Source: Camellia lanceoleosa (taxonomy: Eukaryota; Streptophyta; Magnoliopsida; Ericales; Theaceae). Taken from it: DNA of 64,000 nt. How positions within the stretch are numbered: the first letter of the stretch is position 1; each line of letters starts with the position of its first letter. A program made the position numbers and the translations under genes. The notes under the pieces are model-generated. The model was not told where the DNA came from and did no database searches. It saw only the letters and a program-made list of their open reading frames with translations. The DNA lies in assembly GCA_025200525.1 (NCBI GenBank), contig CM045763.1, positions 88,006,131-88,070,130 on the forward strand, read 5' to 3'. Below are positions 44,931 to 57,112 of this stretch, in pieces.

Positions 44931-46369
44931 AGTTTCCTATATTTGTAATTAGTGATATTGCATTCACTAGGAGCCACCAATTTAAGAATATATTTAGAAG
45001 TTTAAAAATTCAAAAAATATATTTACCCACCCTATCGGGTTATCTCATCTTTGCTTTCAACCAAAGTCACATAGCATTCATATATGCTATAATTGACACA
45101 GGGATAATATACTAATCGCGTCTGATTAATTTAGAGATATCATCATGCAATCTTATGATTTCCTTTAATTAGATTTGATCTCTCTAGATCTTCCTTTAAG
45201 AACCTCGCAAGGTTTAAGGTTATCAGGTGGAACAACATTTCCTATTGTCACCTCTTGAAACCATTTCTAAAAAACCACAATAGAATTTCACTATTTTGTT
45301 TTTCCAGAAACTAAACTTAACATTAGAAATCCTAAGGTCTGAAATTTAATTCAAAACTGATCTCACCACTTACCCTAGAATTGAACATGGTCAGGAAAGT
45401 TTCAGGAAGACTAGAGGGGCCACACCGATTCCACGTAAGACCCAGTTAACCTTAGACAAAATTTTCAAGAGTATGTTGACTCCTAGTCCATGAGAAACAA
45501 ATTTAGAATTAAGTTTTTCAGGAGATAAACCAGGTTAAAACAAACCAATTCCCAAGCAAATAAAATTTGCTACTAGAATTACACCACTCATAAAAGTTAA
45601 CCGATACTCCCGAAACTGAGCCCATTATTTCTGAATAAAAATCAGAAATATTTTAGCTAATGCTAAAATTTGGTTTCTTTCTCAACGCCAAAATAATCAA
45701 ATTATAACTAAAGACTTTCTCCAAATTTGGTTTTCCAACACTTTGGGAATAAAAAGATTAAACTCAAAGATTTCCTTATACCCCAAAAGTTTGAAACCAA
45801 ATCCGTCTTAATTGTCATTTCTAAACAAATAATAACTACTCTTTAGCCAAGGCTAAACACTTTGGTTTCTATTTCAAAAATCAAACCAAGTTTCAAACTT
45901 ACAAGCAATTTAGAAATTGCTAATCAAATTATAAGCAATGTAAAAAATTGCTACAACAATGATTAAGCAAATAAAATACTTCTAATAATACAAGCAAATA
46001 AAACTTGATTTTACACAATTGGTAAAACCCAACTAAATCCCAGCAAAAAATTGCTTCACTAAACAAATGTAAACCAATCCAAATAGGATTATCCATTTCC
46101 TAAACTCCTTTCATCACTTAGGTATTTCTGTTCAAAAAAGATTAGTAGTCCATAATTTTGTTTTACAGTCCCAAATCTTATTCATTTGGATTTGTATTTT
46201 TGTTTCCATTCTCTTGCGGATAAGTATTCCTGTAAAGAAAGTTAGCAGAAAATCACAACAAAATACAAAACAAATAATCTAAAGAAACTGTAAAATAATA
46301 AATTAATTTCATAGCAAAATTAAGGAAAATTAAAATGTCAGACAAGTTATACAATTAAATTTATAACTC

Positions 46370-46860
46370 TAAAAATTAAATAAAATTAATTGACAAGAGT
46401 TATATGATCATGTAAATAAATATACAATTAACACTTTTAATGGCAAGAGTTATAAAACTTTAAACATTATAATCATGAGTTATATATCAATTATTACATA
46501 ATAAACATGTAAATAAATTGAAACAATTAACACTTTTAATTGACAAGAGTTACAAAACCTTAAATATTATAACCATGAGTTATATATCAATTATTACATA
46601 ATAATTATGCAAATAAATCTAGACAAGTTACAAAAATTTGATAATTCCAAAACCTTAAACTACAAAATTAATAGGCTAGAGTTGTATAAAATTATTACAA
46701 AGGTTACAAACCTTATACCTCCTGAATAATTAAAATTCTAGTCATGAGTTACAAATCAATTTAATTCACAATAATAAATAAATTAAATTAATATGTAAGA
46801 GTTACATATAAATCTATAACTCTAAGCATTGAATTATTTAATAATCATGAGTTATGTATG
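46370..46860. repeat. Irregular GAGTTATA repeats with a 99-bp tandem unit
   Basis: CAATTAACACTTTTAAT recurs at 46425 and 46524 within a 99-bp direct repeat. The words AAGAGTTA(T/C)A and TGAGTTATATATCAATT appear about ten times over 490 bp. Confidence 0.75.
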
Positions 46861-47768
46861 AAATAAACACATAATAAATTTGAACATAATGCTAGCAATT
46901 CACATGTAAAATTACAAATAATTCTAAAATCTAGAAAATAGGTAACATGTCCAAAAATTGCAACACCCATAAGCATCCACAGTATCTGATAAAATTAAAT
47001 GACCTGGAAATCATGATAGAGAATTAACACAACATAGTACACTAGAAATCATACAATAAGTACGTAACAAAAATTAAAAACTAGAACATTTTTCATATGC
47101 AAATTAAATTATAAAATTATCAATTATAAGCATATAATTTTAGGAAGCAAGTGACATGCAAATAATTCTAGAAAATTAGAAGCAATTTAACATGCAAATT
47201 ATATTGTAAAATTAGAAGCATGCAAATGTAGTTTTGTTCCTAAACAACATCATCCAATTTGTGTATACAAATGAAACAGTGCTACTATAGTGTACAAACA
47301 TGAAATTGTTTTGATGGCACACAAAATGGATTATTCATTAATAAGAATGAACCTATGCAAGAAGGCATAAAGATATTTGTATGTGCAAGCAATACGCAGA
47401 GTCATGAATCATGCAAATAATTTAAATAAAAACATATAGTAGCCTTTCCATAAAACAGTGAGTAATTGTAAACAGTCTATAATCCTTATGAATTTAATTC
47501 ATCAATTTCAAGAAAACATGATAAACAACGGCAGACAGTAGGAGGTTGGTTTTTTTTTCAATACAATAAACCTTATATCATGTAATATAGGAACTCATAG
47601 AAACAACACATCAGCATGCAAGCCAAATTATTTTACCATCATGTTCAATGATATACAAGAAATAGTAACCTTAATTAAAAAAAAAAATGAATCTGTCCAA
47701 TAGAAGCAAATTTATGGGACATAAGGACAACTTAGAATTTCTACGCATGATCCAAATATGTGTTCAAT

Positions 47769-48755
47769 TGTTGGAACAATCTTCTGTGTAAATAAAATAA
47801 CTTGAAATAATTCAAACAAAATAAATAAATAACATACCGAATTTATTTCGTTGAACCGAATAAATAATTTAAGACCAAGTCGAGTGTGTGACACTCTGTC
47901 CTTAAGACAGATTCGCCCCGCTATGGTGCTTACGGTTGAGTGGCGTCTATCTCCCAAGATACAATGATCTTCACAAATTGTAGTAGCACTCCAAACAATT
48001 TGTTCGGTGAACCAAACCTGTGTTCTCCCTCTCTGAATATTTATTCTAAACTAAAATGAAGAATAATACACAAAAAAGAAAATGGACAGCAAAGAGACGA
48101 AGTTCCGACTGAATTTTTCAGATTCGAAAATCAGGGATTAAAACAGCTCGAATTGATGGTTTTTATAGGCAGCAAATAGATTTGAACAGGTATCAATTTA
48201 AAGAAGTGAAAAGGTGCATTTTTTCAATTCAAATAAAGTTGACCGTTTGAACTCAAATTCAAACATATGGAAAAAGTGTTCCGTTAGAGAATGTTCCAAA
48301 TCTGTAGGTAATTTATTACATAAACAATTTTGAATATATATATCATTTGAATATATATATATTAAATAAATTGAATAGTTTAATAAATAAATGAAAAGGT
48401 ACAAACTTTAGAAAACCACTTACGAACCTAAAATTTGAATTTAGAATTAAATTAAATTTTCACAATTACAAATTTTAGGAAACCACTTAGGAAATCAAAA
48501 TTTGAATTTAGAATTAAATTAAATTCCCACAATAATTTTTATTGAAAAAATTCAAATGAATTTTATCTAAAAAAAAATTGATGTTAGACCCGAAAACGAC
48601 ATCAACTTCCTATTCACTCAAAAATGGTTTTCACGTTCCGTCTTCACCGTGTGACTTGCCACGCGACAAGGAACACTTCACCTCTTCGGACCCACCCCAA
48701 AAGACACTCAAATTTGGGCTAAAAAATATGCCTATATTAAACCATTTTTCCAACA
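47769..48755 (-). repeat. 3' LTR of element D
   Basis: A 987-bp LTR, ending CCAACA directly before ATCCCCCAC (the polypurine tract seen from the plus strand). Confidence 0.92.
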
Positions 48756-49339
48756 ATCCCCCACATGAATGGAATTTGGCGGAGAGAAAATGCAACAACA
48801 TGATCTAATTACAGAGAGTACAGAAATTGGAAATATTCTACAAAGTATAGGTAGCTTTTGGCTTTGAACCTTCCCTTGTGAGACACTATCGAATTTACTA
48901 GCTAACCAGTGAACATGATGTCTTGAACTGTTCAGCCGTTTGTGTATACCAAAACAATAGAACTCACACAGTGTATTCCCAGACACAGTTTAGTTCTCAC
49001 TATTGTGTTCATTTTGGCCCTGAACAACCTGGTCTTTCATGAGTGCTCTAAAGACTTGTAGCCCTTCACAAATCTTATAGAACCGGCCTAGTTCACACTC
49101 ACATAGGTGATTCTTATGAAAAGTATCTTGCCATACTCCACTAGGTTTACCTAGATATAAGAATCATTAAAAGTATTACTTAACCTAAATCGCTGCAGAC
49201 ATCACTTATTTCATCATAGAAATGGGTAGGAGTTGGACTCCACAGTGATCCTTTTGAGTCAATCACAACTCGGTTGTCCCTTTGAACCTAGATCTTGGGA
49301 TCTCCAGTCAACTAGGTTGGGTTGCCATTGTGGTAACTT
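48756..49339 (-). other. Element D 3' spacer with conserved open stretch
   Basis: From 48986 the minus strand encodes LCEFYCFGIHKRLNSSRH and then VHWLASKFDSV in an 84-residue frame, matching the B and C equivalents. The remaining spacer also shares the GGGATCTCCAGTCAACTAGG segment with C and, on the other strand, B. Confidence 0.55.
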
Positions 49340-50143
49340 TTATTTAATAGGCTTAAGTCTCATTTCCCTCGATGAATTCTCAACTAACTCTCTTGCTAAC
49401 CCTTTGGTTAGTAGATCCGCTATGTTGTCTTTAGACTTAACATATTCTATGGAAATAATTCCATTAGAGAGTAGTTGTCTCACGGTGTTATGTCGACGAC
49501 GAATGTGTCGTGACTTACCGTTATACATATGACTTTGTGCTCTACCTATAGTTGATTGACTATCACAATGTATGCATATAGCAGGCACCGGTTTTGGCCA
49601 TATTGGAATATCTTCAAAAAAGTGGCGAAGCCATTCTGCCTCTTCCCTAGCTTTGTCTAAAGCTATGAATTCAGATTCCATAGTAGACCTAGCAATACAA
49701 GTCTGTTTGGAAGATTTCCAAGATACAGCCGCCCCCCTAAGAGTAAAGACATATCCACTGGTGGACTTAGAGTTTCTAGTATCCGATATCCAATTTGCAT
49801 CACAGTATCCTTCAAGTACTGTTGGATATCTAGTATAATTCAGCCCAATGTTACGAGTAAATCGAAGATATCTTAGAACCCTGATAATTGCTTTCCAGTG
49901 TTCTACTCCTGGGTTACTCGTATATCTACTTAATTTACTTACTACATAAGCTATATCTGGAGTGCAGTTCATCAAGTACATTAAGCTTCTAATAATTTGG
50001 GCATACTCTAATTGAGAAATACTTTCCTGTATATTCTTAGAAAGATACAAATTAACATCTACAGATGTTCTAGCAAGATGATCATCATCTTTGCTGAATT
50101 TGTCAAGTATTTTCTCAATGTAATGAGATTGTGACAAAACATA
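49340..50143 (-). pseudogene. Element D RT C-terminal part and RNase H
   Basis: A 265-residue open piece after the stop at 50144-50146. It continues [13 protein letters not shown], then [19 protein letters not shown], then RNase H with D (GYCDANW), E (MESEFIALD) and D (IHCDSQ), the [15 protein letters not shown] segment, and ends [10 protein letters not shown]...MRLKPIK. RNase H degrades the RNA strand during cDNA synthesis. Confidence 0.9.
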
Positions 50144-52033
50144 TCATTCTGATGTTTTGGTAATTTTCATACCAAGAATTACATCAGCTATGCCCATGTC
50201 CTTCATGTCAAAATGTTTATTCAACATTTTCTTGGTAGTTTTAATCATGTCATTATTACTACCAATGATGAGCATATCATCTACATAAAGACATACAATG
50301 ACATAACCTTTATCTGTGTTTTTAATATAAACACATTTGTCACACTCATTAATTTTAAATCCATTTGACATCATTGCTTTGTCAAATTTCTCATGCCATT
50401 GCTTTGGCGCTTGTTTTAAACCATATAATGATTTAACCAATTTACACACTTTCTTTTCTTTTCCTGGAACAGAAAAACCTTCTGGTTGTTCCATGTAAAT
50501 TTCTTTATTTAACTCACCATTTAAGAAAGTGGTTTTCACATCCATTTGATGAATTTCTAGATTGTATAGAGATGCAATGGCAATTAGCATTCTAATGGAT
50601 GTTATTCTAGTAACCGGTGAATATGTGTCAAAGTAATCTAAACCTTCTTTTTGTCTAAAACCTTTGACTACAAGTCTTGCCTTGTATTTGTTTATTGATC
50701 CATCTGCTTTCAATTTTCTTTTGAAAATCCACTTGTACCCAAGAAGTTTACAACCTGGTGGCAAGTCCACTAATTCCCAAGTGTGATTTTGCAAGATGGA
50801 TTCAACTTCACTGTTGACAGCTTCTTTCCATAAAGGAGATTCAGGACTAGACATAGCCTCTTTAAAAGTTAAAAGCTCATTTTTTAATAAAAATGTTAGG
50901 AAATCTGGACCAAAAGATTTTGAGGTTCTAGTACGTTTACTACGCCTAGGTTCCTCTTCCTCATTTTGATCTAACTCTTGCTCTTGATCATGTTCTTGAT
51001 CATTACTAGTAATAGCATCAAAAGATCTCTTATTATTACTAATCTCTTGTCCAGTCTTATTTGGAAATACATGTTCAAAGAAAGATGCATTCCGAGACTC
51101 AATAATAGTATTTACATGCATTTCGGAATGTTCTGATTTATGAATCAAAAACCGATATGTACTACTATTCTTGGCATAACCAATGAAAATGCAATCAATA
51201 GTCTTAGGACCTATCTTAGTCTTTTTAGGACTAGGAATAGCCACTTTAGCCAAACACCCCCACACTTTTAAGTATTTGTAGGATGGTACTCTTCCATGCC
51301 ACAATTCATAAGGTGTTTGATTTATTTTCTTTCGGGGTACTTTATTTAAAATATAATTAGCAGAAAGTATTGCTTCCCCCCACAAGTTCTGAGGTAATCC
51401 AGAACTGATTAACATGGCATTCATCATTTCTTTTAAAGTCCTATTTTTCCTTTCAGCAATTCTATTTTGCTGAGGTGAATAAAGAGCGGTGGTTTGATGA
51501 ATTATTCCATGTTCTTTACAAAACTCTCCAAAATGTGATTCATATTCACCACCTCTATCACTTCTAAGTTTCTTAATTTTCTTACCAAGTTGATTTTCAA
51601 CTTCATTCTTATATTGAATGAAAATTTCCAAAACTTCATCCTTGGTTCGAATTAAATAAACATAACTATATCTAGTATAGTCATCTATAAAAGTGGTTAC
51701 ATACTTTTTTCCACCTCTGGTTTGAATTGATTTAAAATTACAAATGTCACTATGAATTAATTCAAGTGGTTCCGTACTTCTTTCAATTGAATGAAAAGGA
51801 ATTTTAGATAATTTTACCTCAACACAAATTTCACATTTATTATGATTTGAATCAATGTTAAATTTAGGTAAACATTCCATATTAATTAATCTACGCAAAG
51901 ATCTATAATTAACATGTCCTAGTCTACTATGCCATAAATTAGAAGACTCAAGCAAGTAAGAAGAAGATGTATTATTATTAATAACTGAGGGTACAACGGT
52001 CATTACATTTAATTTGAAAAGGCTATCAGACAT
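50144..52033 (-). pseudogene. Element D integrase and reverse transcriptase
   Basis: A 629-residue open frame. HHCC region LWHSRLGHVNY...CEICVE at about residues 35-95; DDE core FIDDYTRYSYVYL, KLRSDRGGEYE, QQNRIAERKNRT; the C-terminal KVWGCLAKV and KIGPKTIDCIFIGYA; then RT with YKWIFKRKLKADGSI, ARLVVKGFRQKEGLDY, MDVKTTFLNG, KSLYGLKQAPKQWH and the catalytic YVDD in CLYVDDMLIIGS. It ends at a TGA replacing the residue after ITKTSE. It is separated from protease by a frameshift near 52030. Confidence 0.92.
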
Positions 52034-52520
52034 GTAACATTTCCAACATACATCCCATTCTTTGTAAGTACAAATTTATCACTCTCAAATACTAACCTAA
52101 ACCCATTCTTACTCAACAAAGATCCGGAAACAAGATTCTTGCGAATGTCCGGTACATGCAGTACATTGTTGCGAGTGAGTTCCTTTCCTGATGTCATCTT
52201 GAGAACAATCTTTCCTTGTCCTTCAACTTTGGAAGTTGAGGAGTTGCCCATAAAAAGTTGTTCATCATTATCCACTGTAGAATAAGATGTGAACATCTTT
52301 TTGTCGGCACAAATATGGCGAGTAGCACCAGTGTCCACCCACCATTCTTTACGATTTCCGACAAGATTTGCCTCGAAAATAACTGCAGAAAGATTGATGT
52401 CATCTACACCAATAGAAATCTTGTCCACTTCAGTCATATGGGCTTGAGCAGGCTTCTTGCTTGTTTTTCTTTTGCTTTTGCCTTTGCTACGACAATCTTT
52501 GGCCCGATGTCCCTCTTTGT
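52009..52520 (-). pseudogene. Element D zinc knuckle and protease
   Basis: The CCHC knuckle [14 protein letters not shown] is intact at about 52530-52490, then a basic stretch and the protease motif [18 protein letters not shown]. It ends [16 protein letters not shown] where a frameshift separates it from the integrase frame (both encode the LFKLN/MSDS junction region). Confidence 0.88.
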
Positions 52521-53351
52521 CACAGATGTAACATTTGCCATTAAACTTGTACTTTTTATTTCCCCCCCCCCTCCTTTAGAGCCTTGTGATGAACTTTCTC
52601 CAGAAGACTTTCGTTTCTTGGTTTTTGAAGCATGTTCCACCACATTTGCCTTAGATTCCATAGGAAACTTACCAGCCCGCTTTTCAAAATTGTGATTGTC
52701 CTCTTCAATCCGCAAACGCACAATTAACTCGTCCGTAGAAATTTCTTTGCGCTTGTGTTTGAGGTAATTCTTGAATTCCTTCTAGCCTTTTGGTAATTTT
52801 TCAATTAAGGCTGCAACTTGAAAGGATTCACTGAGTGACATGCCTTCTGCGTGAATATGATGCAGAATGAGTTGGAAATCTTAAACTTGGCTGATCACAG
52901 TTTTTGAATCAACCATTACAAAATCCAAGAATCTACCAACCATAAATTTCTTTGAGCCAGCATCTTCCGTTTTGTACTTTTTTTCCAACGATTCTCAAAG
53001 TTTCTTTGCTGTCTTGATTGGACTGTAGACGTTGTATAATGTGTTGTCAAGTCCGTTCAAGAAGTAATTCCGGCAAAGGAAATCGGCATGTTTCCAGGCA
53101 TCAACCGTAGCAACCACTTGCCGATCGGTTTCATCCTTTTTTAGGATAAGAGCATCTTCACGGAGGAAACGAGCCAGGTTCAGAGTTGTAACATAGAACA
53201 ACATTTTCTGTTGCCATCTTTTAAAGTCAGTTCCTAAGAACTTCTCTGACTTTTCTCCATGATTTATTGGCACTGTCACCACAGGAGAGGGGGTTGGCGT
53301 CATTACAGCCACCACAGTAGTACTTGTTTGGACATTAGTTTCAGTAGCCAT
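52434..53351 (-). pseudogene. Element D gag
   Basis: Start at the ATG at 53351 (MATETNVQTS), matching B. UBN2-type gag: FKRWQQKMLFY, LNLARFLRE, DFLCRNYFLNGLDN, VYSP. It is broken by a TGA at 52995 (where Trp is usual), by TAA near 52882 and by TAG near 52783. A run of ten cytosines on the plus strand at about 52562-52573 shifts the frame directly before the zinc knuckle, a likely replication-slippage site. Confidence 0.88.
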
Positions 53352-54239
53352 CAATTCTAATTTATAAAACAAAATTATAATTAGAATTTACACTATACGT
53401 AAACCAATTAATGCAAATAAATTAAATTCAGAAAAATAAAAGAAACAAGAATGTAACTTTTATTTTTCAATTAATTTGAAAATAAAATAAAATTTTATTT
53501 AAACAAATTAATTCCACACAGAAAATAAAAGAAATAAAAACTATAACTTTTATTTTTCAATTAATTTGGAAATAAAATAAAATTTTATTTAATCAAAATA
53601 ATTCCACATAGAAAATAAAAGAAATAAAAACTATAACTTTTATTTTTCAATTAATTTGGAAATAAAATAAAAATTTATTTAACCAAAATAATTCCACACA
53701 GAAAATTAAATTCTGTAAAATAAAAGAAATTAGAATATAACTTTTTTTTTCAATTAATTTGGAAATAAAATGAAATTTTATTTAACCAAATTAATTCCAC
53801 ACAAGAAATTAAATTCTATAAAATAAAAGAAATAAGAGTATAACTTTTATTTTTTCAATTAATTTGGAAATAAAATACAATTTTATTTAACCAAATTAAT
53901 TTCACACAGAAATTTAAATCTCTTGTTACACTCCAATAATTAAAATACTGAAACAGAATTTTAATTAATTAAAACTTAGAAAATAAATTCTAAAAACCAA
54001 AATTAATTTTCTGACAAAATTCCACAAAAATATATTCTGAATTGTTAATGACACCAGTATCGTACTACTAGTTGTCAAAAAAAAGAGACAATATATTACT
54101 ACTATCTGTCAAATAGCATATAATCACTATTTGTTTTTCCAACCAGAATATTATTTTGTAAATTCACAGAAAATAATTTTCTTCCGAAATTATTTACGAA
54201 GAATGAAAAAGGAAACGAACGAAAAATTCTGTAAACAGA

Positions 54240-54277
54240 ATAATTCGAATCTATCTTAAGATTGTTGGAACAATCTT
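54240..54277 (-). promoter_or_regulatory. LTR/primer-site palindrome of element D
   Basis: AAGATTGTTGGAACAATCTT (54258-54277) is a perfect palindrome spanning the 5' LTR boundary at 54263. In element sense the LTR ends CCAACA and is followed by ATCTTAAGATAGATT, nearly the same as in B and again not a TGG-starting primer site. Confidence 0.75.
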
Positions 54278-55272
54278 CTGTGTAAATAAAATAACTTGAA
54301 ATAATTCAAACAAAATAAATAAATAACATACCGAATTTATTTCGTTGAACCGAATAAATAATTTAAGACCAAGTCGAGTGTGTGACACTCTGTCCTTAAG
54401 ACAAATTCGCCCCGCTATGGTGCTTACAGTTGAGTGGCGTCTATCTCCCAGGATACAATGATCTTCACAAATTGTAGTAGCACTCCAAACAATTTGTTCG
54501 GCGAACCAAACTTATGTTCTCCCTCTCTGAATATTTATTCTAAACTAAAATGAAGAATAATACACAAAAAAGAAAATAGACAGCAAAGAGACGAAGTTCC
54601 GACTGAATTTTTTAGATTTGAAAATCAGGGATTAAAACTGCTCGAATTGATGGTTTTTATAGGCAGCAAACAGATTCGAACAGGTATCAATTTAGAGAAG
54701 TGAAATGGTGCAATTTTTTCAATTCAAATAAAGTTGACCGTTTGAACTCAAATTCAAACATATGGAAAAAAGTGTTCCATTAGAGAATGTTCCAAATCTG
54801 TAGGTAATTTATTACATAAACTATTTTGAATATATATATATATCATTTAAATATATATATATATATATTAAATAAATTGAATAGTTTAATAAATAAATGA
54901 AAAGGTACAAACTTTAGGAAATCACTTAAGAACCTAAAATTTAAATTTAGAATTAAATTAAATTTCTACAATTACAAATTTTAGAAAACCACTTAGGAAA
55001 CCAAAATTTGAATTTAGAATTAAATTAAATTCCTACAATAATTTTTATTGAAAAAATTCAAATGAATTTTATCTAAAAAAAAATTAATGTTAGACCCGAA
55101 AACGACGTCAACTTTCCATTCACTCAAAAATGGTTTTGATGTTCCGTCTTCACCGTATGACTTACCACACAACAAGGAACACTTCACCTTTTCGGACCCA
55201 CCCCAAAAGATGTTTGGGACCCACTCAAATTTGGACTAAAAAATATGCCTATATTAAACCATTTTTCCAACA
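54263..55272 (-). repeat. 5' LTR of element D
   Basis: A 1010-bp LTR, slightly longer than its partner because of longer TA runs near 54833-54867. Confidence 0.92.
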
Positions 55273-55277
55273 TCAAT

Positions 55278-55446
55278 TACATAAGACACAATTCCTATTC
55301 ATGAAATAGTGAGCAATCTTATAACAGTGTACAATCCTAGGAAAAATAACTAATCCAATTACATATGAAATTATTTGTTCCAATTATTTGTTCCAATCTT
55401 ATAACAATGTACAATCCTAGGAAAAAATACTAATCAGTTTTAAGTT
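55278..55446 (-). other. Element C 5' leader next to its LTR
   Basis: Contains two copies of a segment with TTATAACA(A/G)TGTACAATCCTAGGAAAAA at about 55317 and 55398, about 81 bp apart. On the minus strand the sequence after the LTR is AACTTAAAACTGATTAG, similar to the ATCTTAAGA(G/T)AGATT of B and D. Confidence 0.6.
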
Positions 55447-56193
55447 TGTTGTACAAATTGTGGTATCACATAGAACAAATAAATCCATATTTCATATTTG
55501 CAATTATAGACTATAACCTCATGCTAGAAATTACAAGTAGAAGAACAGAAATACATAAAATAAAATTGCAGAAGAAAGCAAACCGAAATCTGTATTAGAC
55601 AATGTCCTTAAAACAGATTCGTCGTCTCATTGGTCGGGTGCTGGAGGTTGTTCGATATCTATCTCCTAGGATTCGACGGTTGGACCAGTTATGCAATGCA
55701 CCGACTGAATAAATTCGGCAAACAAAACTTTATAGGACTCTCTCTTAGGAAGAATATAATATAAACTGAAGGAAATTTTTGACAGGAAGAGCAACACAAT
55801 TTTCTAGTGTTGAAAAAAGAAGGAGAGGGTTTACTTTTATACACATGGAGGGAAAGAGGAAAAGGCTCTTGCAACAAATATAAGAGATTTAATTTTGTAA
55901 AACTCCCAATTGATGGCAATTCAATCCATCATCATTATAAAAGAGTTACACCCATTTTATACACATGTGTAATGTGTACAATTCTATAGCCACATTTTCC
56001 AACACCTCTTTCATGAAGCCAATTTAATGAGTCAATTTCTCGTTCAAATCATAATAATTTTTTGTCATTCTTTTTATGGTGTAAAAATTCCATTACAAAG
56101 AATCTAAACTTACTTTACTTCACCTCAATTAAAGATTAACACCCACTTTAATATTGCATTAAAGTTACCAAAAAAACCATTCTTTTTCCAACA
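55447..56193 (-). repeat. 5' LTR of element C (uninterrupted)
   Basis: A 747-bp LTR, the intact counterpart of the split left LTR. It supplies the empty site for element B at about 55513-55517 (ACTAT against the duplicated ACTAC). Confidence 0.88.
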
Positions 56194-56198
56194 AGTGG

Positions 56199-56650
56199 TA
56201 TAGTTACTGTCACTGATCGCAAATAAAAAAGTTATTTTTTGTTTTAATAACTTAAACATTTTGATGTATTGATTATTAATAAATCAACATATTTCAGAGC
56301 AAAGCAGATGGCATATCAGTGTTTGGTGTGGTAAAAAGGAAATTGAAGAACTTAGAGATGTACAGAAATTGAATGTGTTCGCACATTTGTTAGTGGGTAC
56401 ATATTACACAAAATTGAGATTATCAGAATTTAAATCTAAGGCCAAGCTTGAGAAGACTAAATAAGTGTACTTTTTGATTTTTTTTGTATTATGTGTAGAA
56501 AAAGTGGAGAGGAGATGTTGATTGATGTGACCCAAAAAAAATAAAAAGATAAAATAAGTGCACTTTTTTAGTTTAGCCAAACTTGGTTTAAATCGTAGGA
56601 GCTTACGATACTATGGAATTAGTGGGGTCAAACGATATGAATCATGATCA
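56199..56650. other. Non-coding flank right of element C
   Basis: AT-rich sequence, no supportable gene. Confidence 0.5.
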
Positions 56651-56848
56651 GTTTGTTTTGTTTGAGTTTTTTTAATTCATTTTTTAAAAAAATTAAATTT
56701 TTTATTTTTTATGTTTTTTTGTTTTCACTGAATTTTTTTAATATTCTAAGTATTTTTTAAATTTTTAGATACATTTAACATAAATATACTTAAAAAGTAT
56801 AATATTTATGAAAAAAGATATTTAAAAAATTCACTAAATATCAAAAAC

Positions 56849-56899
<51 letters not shown>

Positions 56900-57112
56900 T
56901 TCAGTACATTTTTCATATTCTTGAGTAGTTATTGATTTTTTTGAAAGAAAAATTTACAAATATTTACTTTTTAGATACATCTAAGGTGCATCTAAAAAAG
57001 TAAAAAAATTGCTTAAAATTTTAAAAATATTCACTAAGAACAAAAAATTACAAAAAACAAAAAACTCAATTTTTAAAAAATTGAATATAAAAAATTGAAA
57101 CAAAACACAGTG
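56651..57112. mobile_element. Foldback-like element with GA microsatellite loop
   Basis: The left side TGTTTTGTTTGAGTTTTTTT and the opposite-strand right side TGTTTTGTTTCAATTTTTTA start imperfect inverted arms of about 130 bp, both containing a CACTGAAT/AGTGAATATTTTTAA-type block and TTTAGATACAT/TTTAGATGCA. The loop holds a (GA)n run at about 56851-56895. Confidence 0.5.

Larger units (their letters stand above)
44466..47768. other. Unidentified 3.3-kb AT-rich block in element C
   Basis: It occupies the place where gag, protease and most of integrase of C should be, but no copia motif is readable on either strand. It has a 46-bp tandem array (44695-44925), a 99-bp repeat (46380-46640) and scattered GAGTTA(T/C)A words. 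It may be strongly decayed C sequence, a replaced segment of a non-autonomous derivative, or another insertion without visible ends. Confidence 0.5.
47769..55272 (-). mobile_element. Element D: Ty1/copia retrotransposon, best preserved of the B/C/D group
   Basis: LTRs at 47769-48755 and 54263-55272 (TGTTGGAACAATC to TTTTTCCAACA on the plus strand) flanked by a perfect TCAAT duplication (47764-47768 and 55273-55277). The LTRs look about 97-98% identical by eye. The polypurine tract GTGGGGGAT lies next to the left LTR and gag starts near the right one. The longest pol frame is 629 residues, but gag has several stops and there are at least two frameshifts. TATAAAAA on the minus strand is at about 48160 and 54653. 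Confidence 0.93.
15193..56193 (-). mobile_element. Element C: Ty1/copia retrotransposon hosting all other insertions of the stack
   Basis: LTRs are at 15193-15260 plus 38779-39470 (interrupted by element B) and 55447-56193, starting TGTTGTACAAATTG and ending TTCCAACA on the plus strand. Flanks are AATGG (15188-15192) and AGTGG (56194-56198), a 5-bp duplication with one mismatch. The polypurine tract (GTGGGGGAT on the minus strand) follows the left LTR at 39471, fixing the orientation. Recognisable pol is confined to 40055-40736 and 43166-44465. Beyond that lies about 3.3 kb without copia domains, then the 5' leader interrupted by element D. Without insertions C is about 7.5 kb. It is the oldest element of the stack because the others lie inside it. 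Confidence 0.85.

Noticed and set aside
44466..47768. Possible endogenous pararetrovirus in the unidentified block of C
   Set aside because: No coat, movement-protein or RT motif is readable and there is no long open frame.
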